From: Lachnospiraceae bacterium
GTDB lineage: Bacteria; Bacillota; Clostridia; Lachnospirales; Lachnospiraceae
Length of the DNA: 46,118 bases
Direction of reading: 5' to 3'
Assembly: GCA_022796475.1 (NCBI GenBank)
Contig: JAAWIS010000024.1
Coordinates: 1 to 46,118, forward strand
Shown: piece by piece, positions 24,337-33,199 of the stretch
How the letters are laid out: the number at the start of each line of letters is the position of its first letter
How positions within the stretch are numbered: position 1 is the stretch's first letter
The notes under the pieces: model-generated
Seen by the model: the letters and a program-made list of their open reading frames with translations, nothing else
Told to the model about the DNA's origin: nothing
Databases searched by the model: none
Program-made: the position numbers and the translations under genes

Positions 24337-24387
24337 CTTAAGAGATGGTTCTGTTCAAACTGGACAAAACCATCTCTTTAAGCTTTT
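24337..24387. terminator. Bidirectional terminator
   Basis: CTTAAGAGATGGTT pairs with AACCATCTCTTTAAG around a 17-base loop, followed by CTTTTGTC. It lies between convergent chemoreceptor and GNAT genes. Confidence 0.75.
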
Positions 24388-24388
24388 G

Positions 24389-24814
24389 TCATTCTGCCTT
24401 CCACGTCATATGGTATTCTATTTCCGTAGTTTCCATATCCATATTTTCAGCAACTATTTTAAACCCCCGGCGCTTATAAAAATTCACTGCTGAAACATTC
24501 TTTTTATACACGTTCAAATTCAATCTGCCTCGTTCTTTTTGGGCAAAATTCAGCAATTCACTTCCCATTCCCTTTGCTCTTTCCGATTGCTCTACAAAGA
24601 TTCCTGCAATATCGTTTCCTGCCAGCCCGATAAAGCCACTTACCTTTCCGTTTCGTTCTGAAACATAAACTTCTGCCTGGGGGATCATCATTTTCACTGC
24701 ATCAAAATGATTTTCCCAATACGCAGCATCGATAAAATCATGAGCGTCTTTATTTGCATTCAGCCAGATGCTCATAACCGTATTGATATCTGCTGACTTA
24801 AAGTTTCGAATCAT
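24389..24814 (-). CDS. GNAT-family N-acetyltransferase
   Basis: 141 residues. GNAT fold: MIRNFKSADI start, VYVSERNGKVSGFIGL strands, acetyl-CoA pyrophosphate loop VEQSERAKGMGSELL (Q/R-x-x-G-x-G/A type), and NVYKKNVSAVNFYKRRGFK. Resembles YjaB-like small acetyltransferases. Substrate not predictable. Single gene with its own leftward transcription. Confidence 0.88.
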   Translation of the reverse strand: MIRNFKSADINTVMSIWLNANKDAHDFIDAAYWENHFDAVKMMIPQAEVYVSERNGKVSGFIGLAGNDIAGIFVEQSERAKGMGSELLNFAQKERGRLNLNVYKKNVSAVNFYKRRGFKIVAENMDMETTEIEYHMTWKAE

Positions 24815-25249
24815 ATTTTACCTAATAAATGAATTCATAGGGAAATTCACCATACCTGTTCCTTTCTGCTTATCTTCAATATGGTGCAGTTCGAATGCTG
24901 TGGATTCGTATTGCGCCTGCGGCAGTTTCCCTATATCCTGCCAAACTATCACTGCAACAGTATACCATAAATCGTATATGCGTAAGGATTTTCTGTAAGC
25001 CTACAGAGAGTATGCTAAAATCAGTGAAATATCCGGTTCAATCTTTCTTTTAGGACTTGTATATTCTTCCAATACATTGTAAAATGGAAATAAATCACTT
25101 TCATTGCTGTTATGCATGAAAAATATAAGCATAGCCTGCAGATACTCTCAGATATTCCTTGGATCCGATTTGGTGAAACTCTGAAAAATAACTTTTCATC
25201 AGCACGGCAAAGAAGAGAGGCGCTATGCGGGAAAAAGGGGGAAATAAAA
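24815..25249. other. Divergent intergenic region, GNAT / deacetylase
   Basis: 435 bases with the promoter of the deacetylase at 25057-25085 and a leader of about 160 bases. An open frame upstream of 25250 lacks a ribosome site and is not considered coding. Confidence 0.55.
25057..25085 (+). promoter_or_regulatory. Promoter of polysaccharide deacetylase gene
   Basis: TTGTAT, 17-base spacer, TAAAAT. Predicted start near 25092. Confidence 0.6.
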
Positions 25250-26242
25250 TTGAAAAAGCAACTAAAAGCTCTATTAATTGCCGGCATACTGGCAGGCATT
25301 ACCATTCAGCCTGTTTATGGAGCCGGCATTACTGCTGGCCAGCCAAGTTCGTCCATCCGCTTCTACCAGCCAAGCCAAGAAGAAATTTCCAATGGACCTG
25401 GCGCTGTCCAGCAGGCTGAACAGGAATTTAATGACGCACAGGAAAAAGCCCAGGCAGAAGCAGAGGCTGCAGCAAAGGCAGCCCTCTCCTCAGCATCCAA
25501 AACAGCCCTGGCAGCCTTTTCTTCCGCTGTTTCCGGCACTGCTGTTCAGACTGCAATCGAAGCCCAGGCTCAGGCAGAAGCTTTGGCAGCCGCCCGGGCA
25601 AGCTATATCCAGCCAGGAGCTGTCCGCGTTTTGGATCCTGCCAAGCCAATGATTGCTCTTACTTATGACGACGGCCCTCAATCCTCTGTGGGAAACCGGA
25701 TCATGAATGTTTTTAACCAATATGGCGGAAAATGTACCTTCTTTTTAGTAGGGGAGCGGGTTCCCTCTCATGCTGCTGAAGTGCAGAGAATGGCAAACGA
25801 AGGCTTTGAGGTAGCAAACCACACTCAGAACCACAAGTATTTAAACCGCTTAGGGGCCGCGGAAATTCGCGCCCAGGTAGAAGCCTGCAATAATACGATA
25901 GAATCCATCTGCGGAGTCCGTCCTACCCTGATGCGCCTTCCTGGCGGGAATAAAAATGCCACAGTTCTTGCAAATGTAGCCATGCCGGTTATTTTATGGA
26001 ATATTGATACCCGGGACTGGAAAACAAGGAATGCTCAATCCACAGTTAATGCAGTCCTTGGGAAGGTAAAAGACGGCGATATTATTCTGATGCATGAGCT
26101 TTATCCCGCCACAGCAGATGCCACGGATATTCTGGTTCCTGCTCTTGTTTCCCAGGGCTTCCAGCTAGTAACAGTCAGCGAACTGGCCTATTATCGCGGA
26201 GCTTCCCTAACCCCGGGACAAATTTACAACCGAATTCCGTAA
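25250..26242 (+). CDS. Secreted polysaccharide (peptidoglycan/chitin) deacetylase
   Basis: 330 residues with a TTG start at 25250, chosen because GGGGG lies 9 bases upstream and the protein then begins with a proper signal peptide (MKKQLKALLIAGILAGITI, cleavage near VYG-AG). An Ala/Gln/Glu-rich linker (about 45-120) precedes the NodB domain: TYDDGPQS with the metal/catalytic Asp pair, HTQNHKYL with the zinc His pair, RLPGGN, and ILMHEL. It removes acetyl groups from cell-wall or matrix glycans outside the cell, giving lysozyme resistance or matrix change in relatives. Stand-alone gene. Confidence 0.92.
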   Translation: MKKQLKALLIAGILAGITIQPVYGAGITAGQPSSSIRFYQPSQEEISNGPGAVQQAEQEFNDAQEKAQAEAEAAAKAALSSASKTALAAFSSAVSGTAVQTAIEAQAQAEALAAARASYIQPGAVRVLDPAKPMIALTYDDGPQSSVGNRIMNVFNQYGGKCTFFLVGERVPSHAAEVQRMANEGFEVANHTQNHKYLNRLGAAEIRAQVEACNNTIESICGVRPTLMRLPGGNKNATVLANVAMPVILWNIDTRDWKTRNAQSTVNAVLGKVKDGDIILMHELYPATADATDILVPALVSQGFQLVTVSELAYYRGASLTPGQIYNRIP

Positions 26243-26314
26243 TATAGCTGAAAAGCAATTTTCAGACACACTTTTAGGAAATTTGTTTGCTCTTAAAATG
26301 TATTGAAAATTACC

Positions 26315-26361
26315 ACAAAAACAGAGGGAAGATGACTTTGTACATCCTTCCCTCTGTTTTG
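26315..26361. terminator. Bidirectional terminator, deacetylase / thrS
   Basis: ACAGAGGGAAGATG pairs with CATCCTTCCCTCTGT (one bulge), with TTTTG after and AAAAA before, so it works in both directions for the convergent genes. Confidence 0.85.
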
Positions 26362-26385
26362 TATATACCCGGTCTTAATCTTCTC

Positions 26386-28350
26386 TTATTCTTTCTGTTC
26401 CTGCACTTCTATCTTACGGATTTCTTTGGTACGGATTTCTTTCGAGATTTCATCAATAAATAAATTCAGATCTTTTTGTCCTTCATCGCCCAGGAAGCGG
26501 CTTCTGACGGATACTTTCCTGCTTTCCTCTTCCTTCTCCCCAACTACCAGCATATAAGGCACTTTGGCAAGTCTGGTTTCCCGTATCTTATAACCGATTT
26601 TTTCTGACCGCTTGTCCACAGTACACAAAATCCCATTCGCCTTTAATTCTTTTTCCACAGTTTCTGCATATTCCAGATATTTGTCAGAAATAGGAAGGAT
26701 ACGAACCTGCTCCGGGCACAGCCAGGTAGGGAACATGCCTGCATATTTTTCAATCAGCCATGCCAGCGTCCTTTCATAGCAGCCAATGGATGTTCTGTGG
26801 ATAATGTAGGGACGAACCTTCTCTCCATTCTGGTCGATATAATACATATCAAACTGTTCTGCTAACAAAGCATCCCACTGGATTGTAATCATGGTGTCTT
26901 CTTTTCCATATACGTTTTTCGCATTAATATCCACCTTCGGACCGTAGAATGCCGCTTCTCCCACATCCTCCACAAAAGAAATTCCCAGTTCTGTTAACAC
27001 TTGGCGGATATGCTGCTCTGTCTGATCCCAAACTTCAGGCTCTCCGATATATTTTTCCCGGTTGTCCGGATCCCACTTTGACAAGTGGTAGGTAACTTCC
27101 TCTTCCAGGCCAAGGGTGGTAAGGCATTTCTTCGCCAAAGCAAGGCATCCTTTAAACTCTTCCACCATCTGATCCGGACGAACAATTAAATGTCCCTCTG
27201 ATATGGTAAACTGGCGAACCCTGGTTAAACCGTGCATTTCGCCGGAATCTTCATTGCGGAACAGCGTAGAAGTTTCTCCGTACCGGAGAGGCAGGTCACG
27301 GTAGGACTTCTGACTTGCCTTGTAAACGTAATACTGGAACGGACAGGTCATAGGACGCAAGGCAAATACTTCTTTCTCCTTTTCCTCATCTCCCAGCACA
27401 AACATGCCCTCTTTGTAATGATCCCAATGGCCGGAAATCTTATACAAATCACTTTTTGCCATTAACGGCGTTTTTGTTCGAATATAACCCCAATTATTGT
27501 CTTCCTCATCTTCAATCCACCGCTGAAGCGTCTGGATGATCTTCGTTCCCTTAGGCATCAGAAGGGGAAGCCCCTGGCCGATTACGTCTACCGTAGTAAA
27601 CAGCTCCATTTCCCTGCCCAGCTTGTTGTGATCCCGTTTTTTTATGTCTTCCAAATGCTTTAAGTATACTTCCAGCTCTTCCTTCGCTGCAAAAGCGCTG
27701 CCGTATATTCTCTGCAGCATCGCATTTTCCGATTTCCCCCTCCAATAAGCGCCGGAGGACGAGGTAAGCTTAAATGCCTTGATTCCCTTGGTGCTCATCA
27801 AATGAGGGCCGGCACACAGATCCGTAAAATCCCCCTGGCTGTAGAAGGAAATCACAGCATCCTCCGGAAGATCCCGGATCAGCTCAACCTTATATGGCTC
27901 ATTCTTCTCCTCCATAAACCGGATTGCCTCATCCCTTGGCAGCGTAAATTTCTCCAGCTTAGCTCCTTTTTTGATGATTTTCTTCATCTCTTTTTCAATC
28001 TGATCCAAATCTTCCCTTGAAAAGGGCGCCGATTCAAAATCATAGTAATAGCCGTTTTCAATAGCCGGCCCAATGGCAAGCTTTGCCTGAGGAAATAAAT
28101 TTTTCACAGCTTCTGCCAGCACATGGGAACAGGTATGGCGTACCACCTTAAGTCCCTCTGGATCCCTGGCAGTTAAAATATTTAAGGCACAGTCTGTTTC
28201 AACCATTGTTCTCAAGTCTGCCACCTGGCCGTCGATCTCCCCGGCACAAGCCGCTCTTCCCAGCCCTTCGCTGATGTCATATGCAATATCAATCACGGAA
28301 CGGCTCTCCCCATATTCTTTAACGGATCCGTCCTTTAATGTAATCTTCAT
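26386..28350 (-). CDS. thrS: Threonyl-tRNA synthetase
   Basis: 654 residues from the ATG at 28350 (GGAGG upstream). Full domain set: TGS (MKITLKDGSVKEYG), editing/SAD domain (HTCSHVLAEAVKNLFPQAK, and CAGPHL), class II catalytic core with motif 2 FRNEDSGEMHGLTRVRQF and zinc ligands, motif 3 region GCYERTLAWLIEKYAG, and anticodon-binding domain. It attaches threonine to tRNA-Thr. Only 63 bases separate it from the upstream VOC gene, with no room for a T-box leader and no clear promoter. It seems to be transcribed with the MATE-MerR-hydrolase-VOC genes. Whether it is the only thrS in the genome cannot be told here. Confidence 0.97.
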   Translation of the reverse strand: MKITLKDGSVKEYGESRSVIDIAYDISEGLGRAACAGEIDGQVADLRTMVETDCALNILTARDPEGLKVVRHTCSHVLAEAVKNLFPQAKLAIGPAIENGYYYDFESAPFSREDLDQIEKEMKKIIKKGAKLEKFTLPRDEAIRFMEEKNEPYKVELIRDLPEDAVISFYSQGDFTDLCAGPHLMSTKGIKAFKLTSSSGAYWRGKSENAMLQRIYGSAFAAKEELEVYLKHLEDIKKRDHNKLGREMELFTTVDVIGQGLPLLMPKGTKIIQTLQRWIEDEEDNNWGYIRTKTPLMAKSDLYKISGHWDHYKEGMFVLGDEEKEKEVFALRPMTCPFQYYVYKASQKSYRDLPLRYGETSTLFRNEDSGEMHGLTRVRQFTISEGHLIVRPDQMVEEFKGCLALAKKCLTTLGLEEEVTYHLSKWDPDNREKYIGEPEVWDQTEQHIRQVLTELGISFVEDVGEAAFYGPKVDINAKNVYGKEDTMITIQWDALLAEQFDMYYIDQNGEKVRPYIIHRTSIGCYERTLAWLIEKYAGMFPTWLCPEQVRILPISDKYLEYAETVEKELKANGILCTVDKRSEKIGYKIRETRLAKVPYMLVVGEKEEESRKVSVRSRFLGDEGQKDLNLFIDEISKEIRTKEIRKIEVQEQKE

Positions 28351-28413
28351 TCGTTTTCCTCCCACGACTTTCCGCAAGGAAACACTGTATTTCAAACAAA
28401 TGTTTCCATCTTC

Positions 28414-28785
28414 TTATTTTGCAGGAACAATCTCCAGCCAATATCCATCCGGATCCGAGATAAAATAAATTCCCATATTTGCATTTTCGTAGCAAATGCA
28501 TCCCATTTCCTGATGTTTTTTATGGGCAGCTTCCATATCATCCACTGTAAATGCCAGATGAATCTCATTATCCCCCAAATTGTAGCAATCCTTCTCCCAG
28601 TCCCGCAGCCAGGTCAGCTCTAACTGAAAACCAGTGGCTCCATCTCCCAAATATACCAAAATAAAACTGCCGTCTTCTGCTTCCTTCCGGCGCACTTCCT
28701 TTAATCCTAAGGCCTCCTGATAAAATTGGATGGATTTGTTTAAATCCATTACATTATAATTATAATGGGCAAATTGAAATTTCAT
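28414..28785 (-). CDS. gloA: VOC-family glyoxalase I-like protein
   Basis: 123 residues, two βαβββ modules. Metal ligands of lactoylglutathione lyase are in place: His in FAHYNY, Glu in QLELTW, His in EIHLAF, Glu in WLEIVP. Probably a methylglyoxal-detoxifying lyase (thiol cofactor uncertain in this group) or a related VOC isomerase. It sits in a leftward run between a metallo-hydrolase and thrS. Confidence 0.85.
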   Translation of the reverse strand: MKFQFAHYNYNVMDLNKSIQFYQEALGLKEVRRKEAEDGSFILVYLGDGATGFQLELTWLRDWEKDCYNLGDNEIHLAFTVDDMEAAHKKHQEMGCICYENANMGIYFISDPDGYWLEIVPAK

Positions 28786-28827
28786 TGATTTCCTCCTCTA
28801 ATAATTTTTAGGAATTAAGTTTTTTCG

Positions 28828-29529
28828 TTACTGTTCAAACACTTCCCCTTCACTGCTGATCTTCACAATCCGTTCCTTGAAACGGCTGTCAGAATGCTCC
28901 GAAAGCCATCTTTCGATAATTGAATAGTGGTTCCAGCAGTGCATCGGATAGATTCGTTTCGTATCCGTCAATTCTAAAAAATAGTCCATTCCCAGAGAAT
29001 AGTTCTTCTCCTGTCTTGGATCAAGGGGAATAAAAGCAGCATCGATTTTCTTTCCTCTCAGGGGTTCCAAAAAAGCTTTGAAATCCCTTTCCATTTTTCG
29101 GTTCCATTCCTCTGCCTCCCCTTCCCATTGCCAGTTATTTAAATCGCCGGCATGGTAAAGCATCTGGCCTTCCGCCTGTATGAAAAATGCCACACCCTCA
29201 TCCGTTGACTGCAGCGTTTCTACCTGGATCCTGGAATCTTTCCACTCACAGTCCGGCTTTAAAAAAACAGTCTGGCTTAACAGCTCTTTTGGCACACGGC
29301 TTGGCCAGATGTCATGGGAAAGAAGATACTCCACTTGTGGATACTTCCCCTGCAGCTTAAAAATATCCGGGTTAAAATGATCTTCATGCCGGTGGCTGGA
29401 GCAAACATACAGCTTCTTGTCCTTTGGCAAATCAGGAAGCTCTCCCCTGTAATAATCAAACAGGATTGACAACTGTTCCAATTCAGCCAAAAAGCCACTA
29501 TGCCCGATATAAGTAATTTTCATACCCAA
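28828..29529 (-). CDS. Metallo-β-lactamase-fold hydrolase
   Basis: 233 residues (an alternative start is the second Met, residue 3). MBL fold: IGHSGF at the N-terminus, zinc motif HRHEDHF (HxHxDH), a second-site HAGD near 130, and PMHCWNH near 197. The sequence is like the UlaG/YtnP-type small MBL proteins. Substrate unknown. Encoded between MerR and VOC genes with 40-55-base gaps, in the same probable operon. Confidence 0.85.
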   Translation of the reverse strand: MGMKITYIGHSGFLAELEQLSILFDYYRGELPDLPKDKKLYVCSSHRHEDHFNPDIFKLQGKYPQVEYLLSHDIWPSRVPKELLSQTVFLKPDCEWKDSRIQVETLQSTDEGVAFFIQAEGQMLYHAGDLNNWQWEGEAEEWNRKMERDFKAFLEPLRGKKIDAAFIPLDPRQEKNYSLGMDYFLELTDTKRIYPMHCWNHYSIIERWLSEHSDSRFKERIVKISSEGEVFEQ

Positions 29530-29582
29530 CCTTCCTCCTACTTATTTTTGGGAATAGGATCTTCTCTTTCTTACCCTTTCCA

Positions 29583-30431
29583 TCATACCACATCTGTTTC
29601 CGATAAATCTACCGGAATTTGAATCTCTGTTACAAATTTTGATTCATCATTGGTCATCCCATAATCAATCATGGTAATTTCTTTGGAAAATCCAGACACT
29701 GCATAATGCTGGCTTTTAATGTATTCCATAAGCATCTCATAATACCGGACAGCCGATTCATGCCCGCCCTGAAACCGCACCATAACACAGGTTTCCTCTG
29801 GCAGGGAAAGAATATTATGCTGAAAACTGTCTTCCTCATCTAAAATAATAAATACACTGTCATAAGGCTGATACTCTCCCCTTTGCAGACGCTCTTTTGC
29901 GATCCCCAAGCCAACCTTTCCTAAAAATGCAGCAGTGCTGCTTTCCTTTTCCTCCAGTTGGCGGATAGAATGTTCCAAATCCAGATAACTTTTCGGAAGC
30001 AGGTTCTCTTTTAAATAAGCCATTCTTCTGGGCGGTTTCGTAACTACGGTTACCACATCAAATTGGGTTCCCAGCGCATCGGTTAACTGCTCCAGCCGAT
30101 GGCTGAGCTTACGTTCGATCCGCCAAAGCTCCTGCTGCCTGCGTTTTACTTCCTGCTGCTGCCACAAAAGAAGCTGATAAATCTTATCTGTATCCCTATT
30201 TTGCAAAAAAGCTGTAATCTGTTCCAACGGCACATCCAAGGCCCTAAGGTATCGTATGGTATTTAACGCCTCAAACTGCTTAACTCCATAATACCGATAC
30301 CCCGTTTCTTCATCTGTATATTCCGGCTGCACCAGCCCTATCTTATCGTAATGCCGAAGAGTGCTGATGCTGACATGAAACAGCCTGGAAACCTGCCCAA
30401 TTTTAAACCGGTTGCTTTTTTCCTTCACCAA
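29583..30431 (-). CDS. MerR-family regulator with GyrI-like effector domain
   Basis: 282 residues. N-terminal winged helix (FKIGQVSRLFHVSISTLRHY, then YRYYGVKQFEALNTIRYLR), long coiled-coil dimer helix (about 80-120), then a GyrI/BmrR-like ligand-binding region. This is the layout of multidrug regulators BmrR/TipA. Encoded directly after a MATE pump; a MerR-type promoter with 19-base spacer heads the operon. It probably activates the pump and its own gene on binding a toxic cation or drug. Confidence 0.9.
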   Translation of the reverse strand: MVKEKSNRFKIGQVSRLFHVSISTLRHYDKIGLVQPEYTDEETGYRYYGVKQFEALNTIRYLRALDVPLEQITAFLQNRDTDKIYQLLLWQQQEVKRRQQELWRIERKLSHRLEQLTDALGTQFDVVTVVTKPPRRMAYLKENLLPKSYLDLEHSIRQLEEKESSTAAFLGKVGLGIAKERLQRGEYQPYDSVFIILDEEDSFQHNILSLPEETCVMVRFQGGHESAVRYYEMLMEYIKSQHYAVSGFSKEITMIDYGMTNDESKFVTEIQIPVDLSETDVV

Positions 30432-30485
30432 ATCTCTTCTTTCCCCTTTCTTTCATCCGTTGCCTTCTCCCATCTTCCCTTTCTG

Positions 30486-31850
30486 TCAATTCTTTCCCTC
30501 AATTTTCCTTTTGCTGACTGCTGCCTGGCGCCGCCTTTCATAAATTACATATGCCATGGTATAAGCAGCCATAATGCCGGAAACAATAGGGGCAATCATG
30601 CCAAGCTTTCCTAAATCGTCTGAAAAATACTTCCCAAACAGATACACCATGGGAATCCGCAAAAGCAGCGCCCCGCTGCAGCAGCTAACCATAGTCCATA
30701 CGGTTTTCTCTTTTCCATTTAAGTATCCATTCAGGCAAAATACCATGGCAACCATAATATAGTCATAACTGCAGGATTTAAAAAACGGAACCCCTGCCGT
30801 CAGAATTGCTTCATTACTGTTAAATACCCGAATCATAGACTGGGGACTAAGCTGAGCCCAGCCCCAGAAAACCGTTGCTGCAAATAGTGCAAAACTCATT
30901 CCATACCACAATGACTTTCTGGCTCTCTCCGGCTTTCCAGCCCCCATATTCTGAGCTGTAAATGCCGCCAGGGCATTCGCAATGGAAGTCGCTGACAGCA
31001 TGGCAAATACATCAAACTTGCTGCTGATTCCTACCACAGCCGCTGCATAGACGCCGCAGCGGTTCATTACAGCCGTCAAGTATAAAAAAGATATCCGAAC
31101 CATCATCTCCTGAAAGGATATGGGGATCCCTACAAACGCCAATTCTTTAACAATATTTTTTGCCGGGCGGAAGCTTTTCCACTTAAAATCAAAAATAAAT
31201 CCTTTTCTTTTCAGATGCAAAACTGCAGTCCCCATACTGATTCCCTGAGAAATCACCGTTGCAAATGCGGTTCCGGCAACTCCCATCCCCCAATATTTTA
31301 CAAACAAAACATCAAGCACTACATTAAGCACACAGGCAACTGCCACAAACGCCATAGGACGCACAGAGTCGCCGTATCCCCGCAAAATGGCACTGACTGC
31401 ATTGTATCCGCAAATAAATACGTTGCCTGCCCCACAGATTGCCACATATTGAAATGTTAATTCAAAAAACTGATCCGATGTGTTCATAAGAACCAGCAGC
31501 GGACGTCCAAACCACAAAAGCAAGCCAGTCAGAAACAGCGCTGTAAAGAAAAAAATCGTAAGAGAGGTTCCGATGGTTCGTTTTACCTGTTCAAAATCCC
31601 GCCGCCCCATATATTTTCCGATCAGTATGGTACTTCCTAACGTCAAACCAGTAATAAAACTGGTTACAATCTGGGTTACCTGGGTTCCGATCGAAACTGC
31701 CGCCACACTTTCTGCACCGCAGAACCTTCCCACAACGAATAAATCAACTGCACCGTATAAAGACTGTAAAATATTTGCAATCAGAAAGGGCACTGCAAAT
31801 AAAAGAAGTTTTGTTAAAATCCTTCCCTCAGTCAAATCATTTTTTTTCAT
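30486..31850 (-). CDS. MATE-family multidrug efflux transporter (first)
   Basis: 454 residues, 12 membrane helices, ATG at 31850 after GGGAGG. Typical MATE features: LLLFAVPFLIANILQSLYGA at helix 1, VDLFVVGRFCG, and internal two-fold repeat. It exports cationic drugs or metabolites using Na+ or H+. First gene of a leftward run with MerR, MBL, VOC and thrS. Confidence 0.93.
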   Translation of the reverse strand: MKKNDLTEGRILTKLLLFAVPFLIANILQSLYGAVDLFVVGRFCGAESVAAVSIGTQVTQIVTSFITGLTLGSTILIGKYMGRRDFEQVKRTIGTSLTIFFFTALFLTGLLLWFGRPLLVLMNTSDQFFELTFQYVAICGAGNVFICGYNAVSAILRGYGDSVRPMAFVAVACVLNVVLDVLFVKYWGMGVAGTAFATVISQGISMGTAVLHLKRKGFIFDFKWKSFRPAKNIVKELAFVGIPISFQEMMVRISFLYLTAVMNRCGVYAAAVVGISSKFDVFAMLSATSIANALAAFTAQNMGAGKPERARKSLWYGMSFALFAATVFWGWAQLSPQSMIRVFNSNEAILTAGVPFFKSCSYDYIMVAMVFCLNGYLNGKEKTVWTMVSCCSGALLLRIPMVYLFGKYFSDDLGKLGMIAPIVSGIMAAYTMAYVIYERRRQAAVSKRKIEGKN

Positions 31851-31942
31851 CGGTTTTATCCTCCCTTGTTTCCTTATGCATGCTTGAAGCCTATTTGCAC
31901 CTGACCATGCTGAAACGCTTTTGAAACACGGCTCGCTGGTTG

Positions 31943-31973
31943 ATTATAAACCCTGTAACTATTATAGAGTCAA
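31943..31973 (-). promoter_or_regulatory. MerR-type promoter with 19-base spacer and operator dyad
   Basis: On the minus strand TTGACT (31973-31968), 19-base spacer, TATAAT (31948-31943). The spacer holds an imperfect dyad (ACTCTATAAT and complement of ACCCTGTAAC, 8/10). Over-long spacers with a central dyad are the hallmark of promoters that MerR proteins activate by twisting DNA. Predicted start near 31936, about 86 bases before the MATE gene. Confidence 0.75.
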
Positions 31974-32086
31974 TAGCCAGATCCGTCAAATTCCATGTGA
32001 AATCTATAATTCTACTGCTGGTCGGTTGCTGTTTAGGAAAAAAAGGATTACACTATAACTATTCAAAAGGAAAGCTGGTGGATCGT

Positions 32087-32878
32087 ATGCATGAAACTAT
32101 GCATGGAATTGACAAAGCTGCATTTGGGGAATTTCTCTCCCGGCAGCGGAAAGAACTGGGGTGCACCCAAAAAGAACTGGCAAAAAAATTATTTGTTTCG
32201 GATAAAGCCGTAAGTAAATGGGAGCGGGGATTAAGCCTTCCTGATATCTCCCTGTTAATCCCCTTGGCAGCTATCCTGGAGGTTTCCGTTACTGAGCTGC
32301 TGGAAGGCAAAAAAATTGAGCAGTCTGTGGGACTTGAGGTTGCACAAGTTGACGTTTTGGTAAAGAAAGCGCTGGCTTATTCAGAAGAATCGCCGGAAAA
32401 AAGAAAGGCACGGAAGCGGAAAAACATCGCTGTTTTTTGCGGCTGTACTTTACTTGCTGCATTCGAGCTGTTCATCGGGATCTGGTATCTGCAAAAGCAG
32501 GGGATTTCTATTTTTTCTACCAGCCTGATTGTATACCAGTCCCTCAGTTTCAGTTTTGGCATCTACGCCTATTTTTTCATGAAGGATCAGCTTCCGGCTT
32601 ATTACGATGAAAATAAAATCAGCAGTGTAAGCAGCGGGATCTTTCACATGAATCTCCCCGGCATCTGCTTTAATAACAGCAACTGGCCATATATTGTAGG
32701 CTGTCTGCAAAAGTGGAGCATAATTACTATGGTCATCCTGCCTGTCCTTTGCGTACTGTCTGCCGCCTGTTCTCCCGGCTTTTGGTGGGATTTGATTGTT
32801 CAGAATGCAGGCTTGATTTTGTATCTGACAGGGCTGTTTGTACCGCTGTACATTACAGGCAAAAAATACGAAAGCTAA
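32087..32878 (+). CDS. XRE-family regulator with C-terminal membrane domain
   Basis: 263 residues from the ATG at 32087; the open frame extends to 31940 but that part covers the opposite MerR promoter. N-terminal XRE helix-turn-helix (FGEFLSRQRKELGCTQKELA ... DKAVSKWERGLSLPDI), a polar linker, then four hydrophobic helices (about 115-255). This is a common Firmicute layout for membrane-tethered regulators. Ligand and targets unknown. It is divergent from the MATE operon. Confidence 0.85.
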   Translation: MHETMHGIDKAAFGEFLSRQRKELGCTQKELAKKLFVSDKAVSKWERGLSLPDISLLIPLAAILEVSVTELLEGKKIEQSVGLEVAQVDVLVKKALAYSEESPEKRKARKRKNIAVFCGCTLLAAFELFIGIWYLQKQGISIFSTSLIVYQSLSFSFGIYAYFFMKDQLPAYYDENKISSVSSGIFHMNLPGICFNNSNWPYIVGCLQKWSIITMVILPVLCVLSAACSPGFWWDLIVQNAGLILYLTGLFVPLYITGKKYES

Positions 32879-32905
32879 GAAAGACAGTTGAAATCCTATT
32901 TACCT

Positions 32906-33076
32906 GGAGGGTTTTTGCTTTATAGGACGCAATTTCCTATAAAGTAAAAAAAGTCTGGCTTGCCGGACTCCTGCGCCGGAGCGCGTCTGCGTCAGCAGAC
33001 AGTTTCCTTAGGCGCGAAGTGCGCATCCCCCGGAGGGTTTTTGCTTTATAGGGCGCAATTTCCTATAAAGTAAAAA
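32906..33076 (+). repeat. REP-like multi-hairpin element, copy A
   Basis: A 45-47-base segment (starting GGAGGGTTTTTGCTTTATAGG, split at base 20) occurs twice, 126 bases apart, around a 79-base core. Each segment folds (CTTTATAGGA with TCCTATAAAG). The core has hairpins AGTCTGGCTTGCCGGACT and GTCTGCGTCAGCAGAC. The same core and both flanks recur at the right window edge. Confidence 0.8.
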
Positions 33077-33122
33077 ACACGCTCCTTTGGCCGCTAAAAT
33101 GGCGGCCAAAGGGGCGTGTCTT
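33077..33122 (-). terminator. Terminator of uxuA
   Basis: ACACGC-CCTTTGGCCGC pairs across a short ATTTTA loop; on the minus strand TTTTTTA follows. A strong rho-independent terminator for the leftward uxuA gene, and possibly for the XRE gene in the other direction. Confidence 0.85.
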
Positions 33123-33199
33123 TCTATGATCGATTCTTTGCATGCGGAGTTTTTTTACATGCAATATGCAGGCAACTCTTCTCTATGCCGCTGATTGGC

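Larger units (their letters stand above)
32879..33199. other. Intergenic region filled by repeat element and terminator
   Basis: 321 bases occupied by a two-unit repeat element (32906-33076) and the uxuA terminator (33077-33119). No gene. Confidence 0.7.

Noticed and set aside
25112-25249. Upstream start for the polysaccharide deacetylase
   Set aside because: It would bury the signal peptide behind 46 residues and has no ribosome site; the TTG at 25250 fits better.
28351-28413. T-box leader upstream of thrS
   Set aside because: Only 63 bases are available, and no specifier loop or antiterminator is visible.
31940-32086. 49-residue N-terminal extension of the XRE regulator
   Set aside because: It would cover the opposite MerR promoter and has no ribosome site; the HTH starts just after the ATG at 32087.
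32906-33076. Direct repeats around a spacer resembling a minimal CRISPR
   Set aside because: The spacer is the same at both loci in the window and contains hairpins; no cas genes are present.
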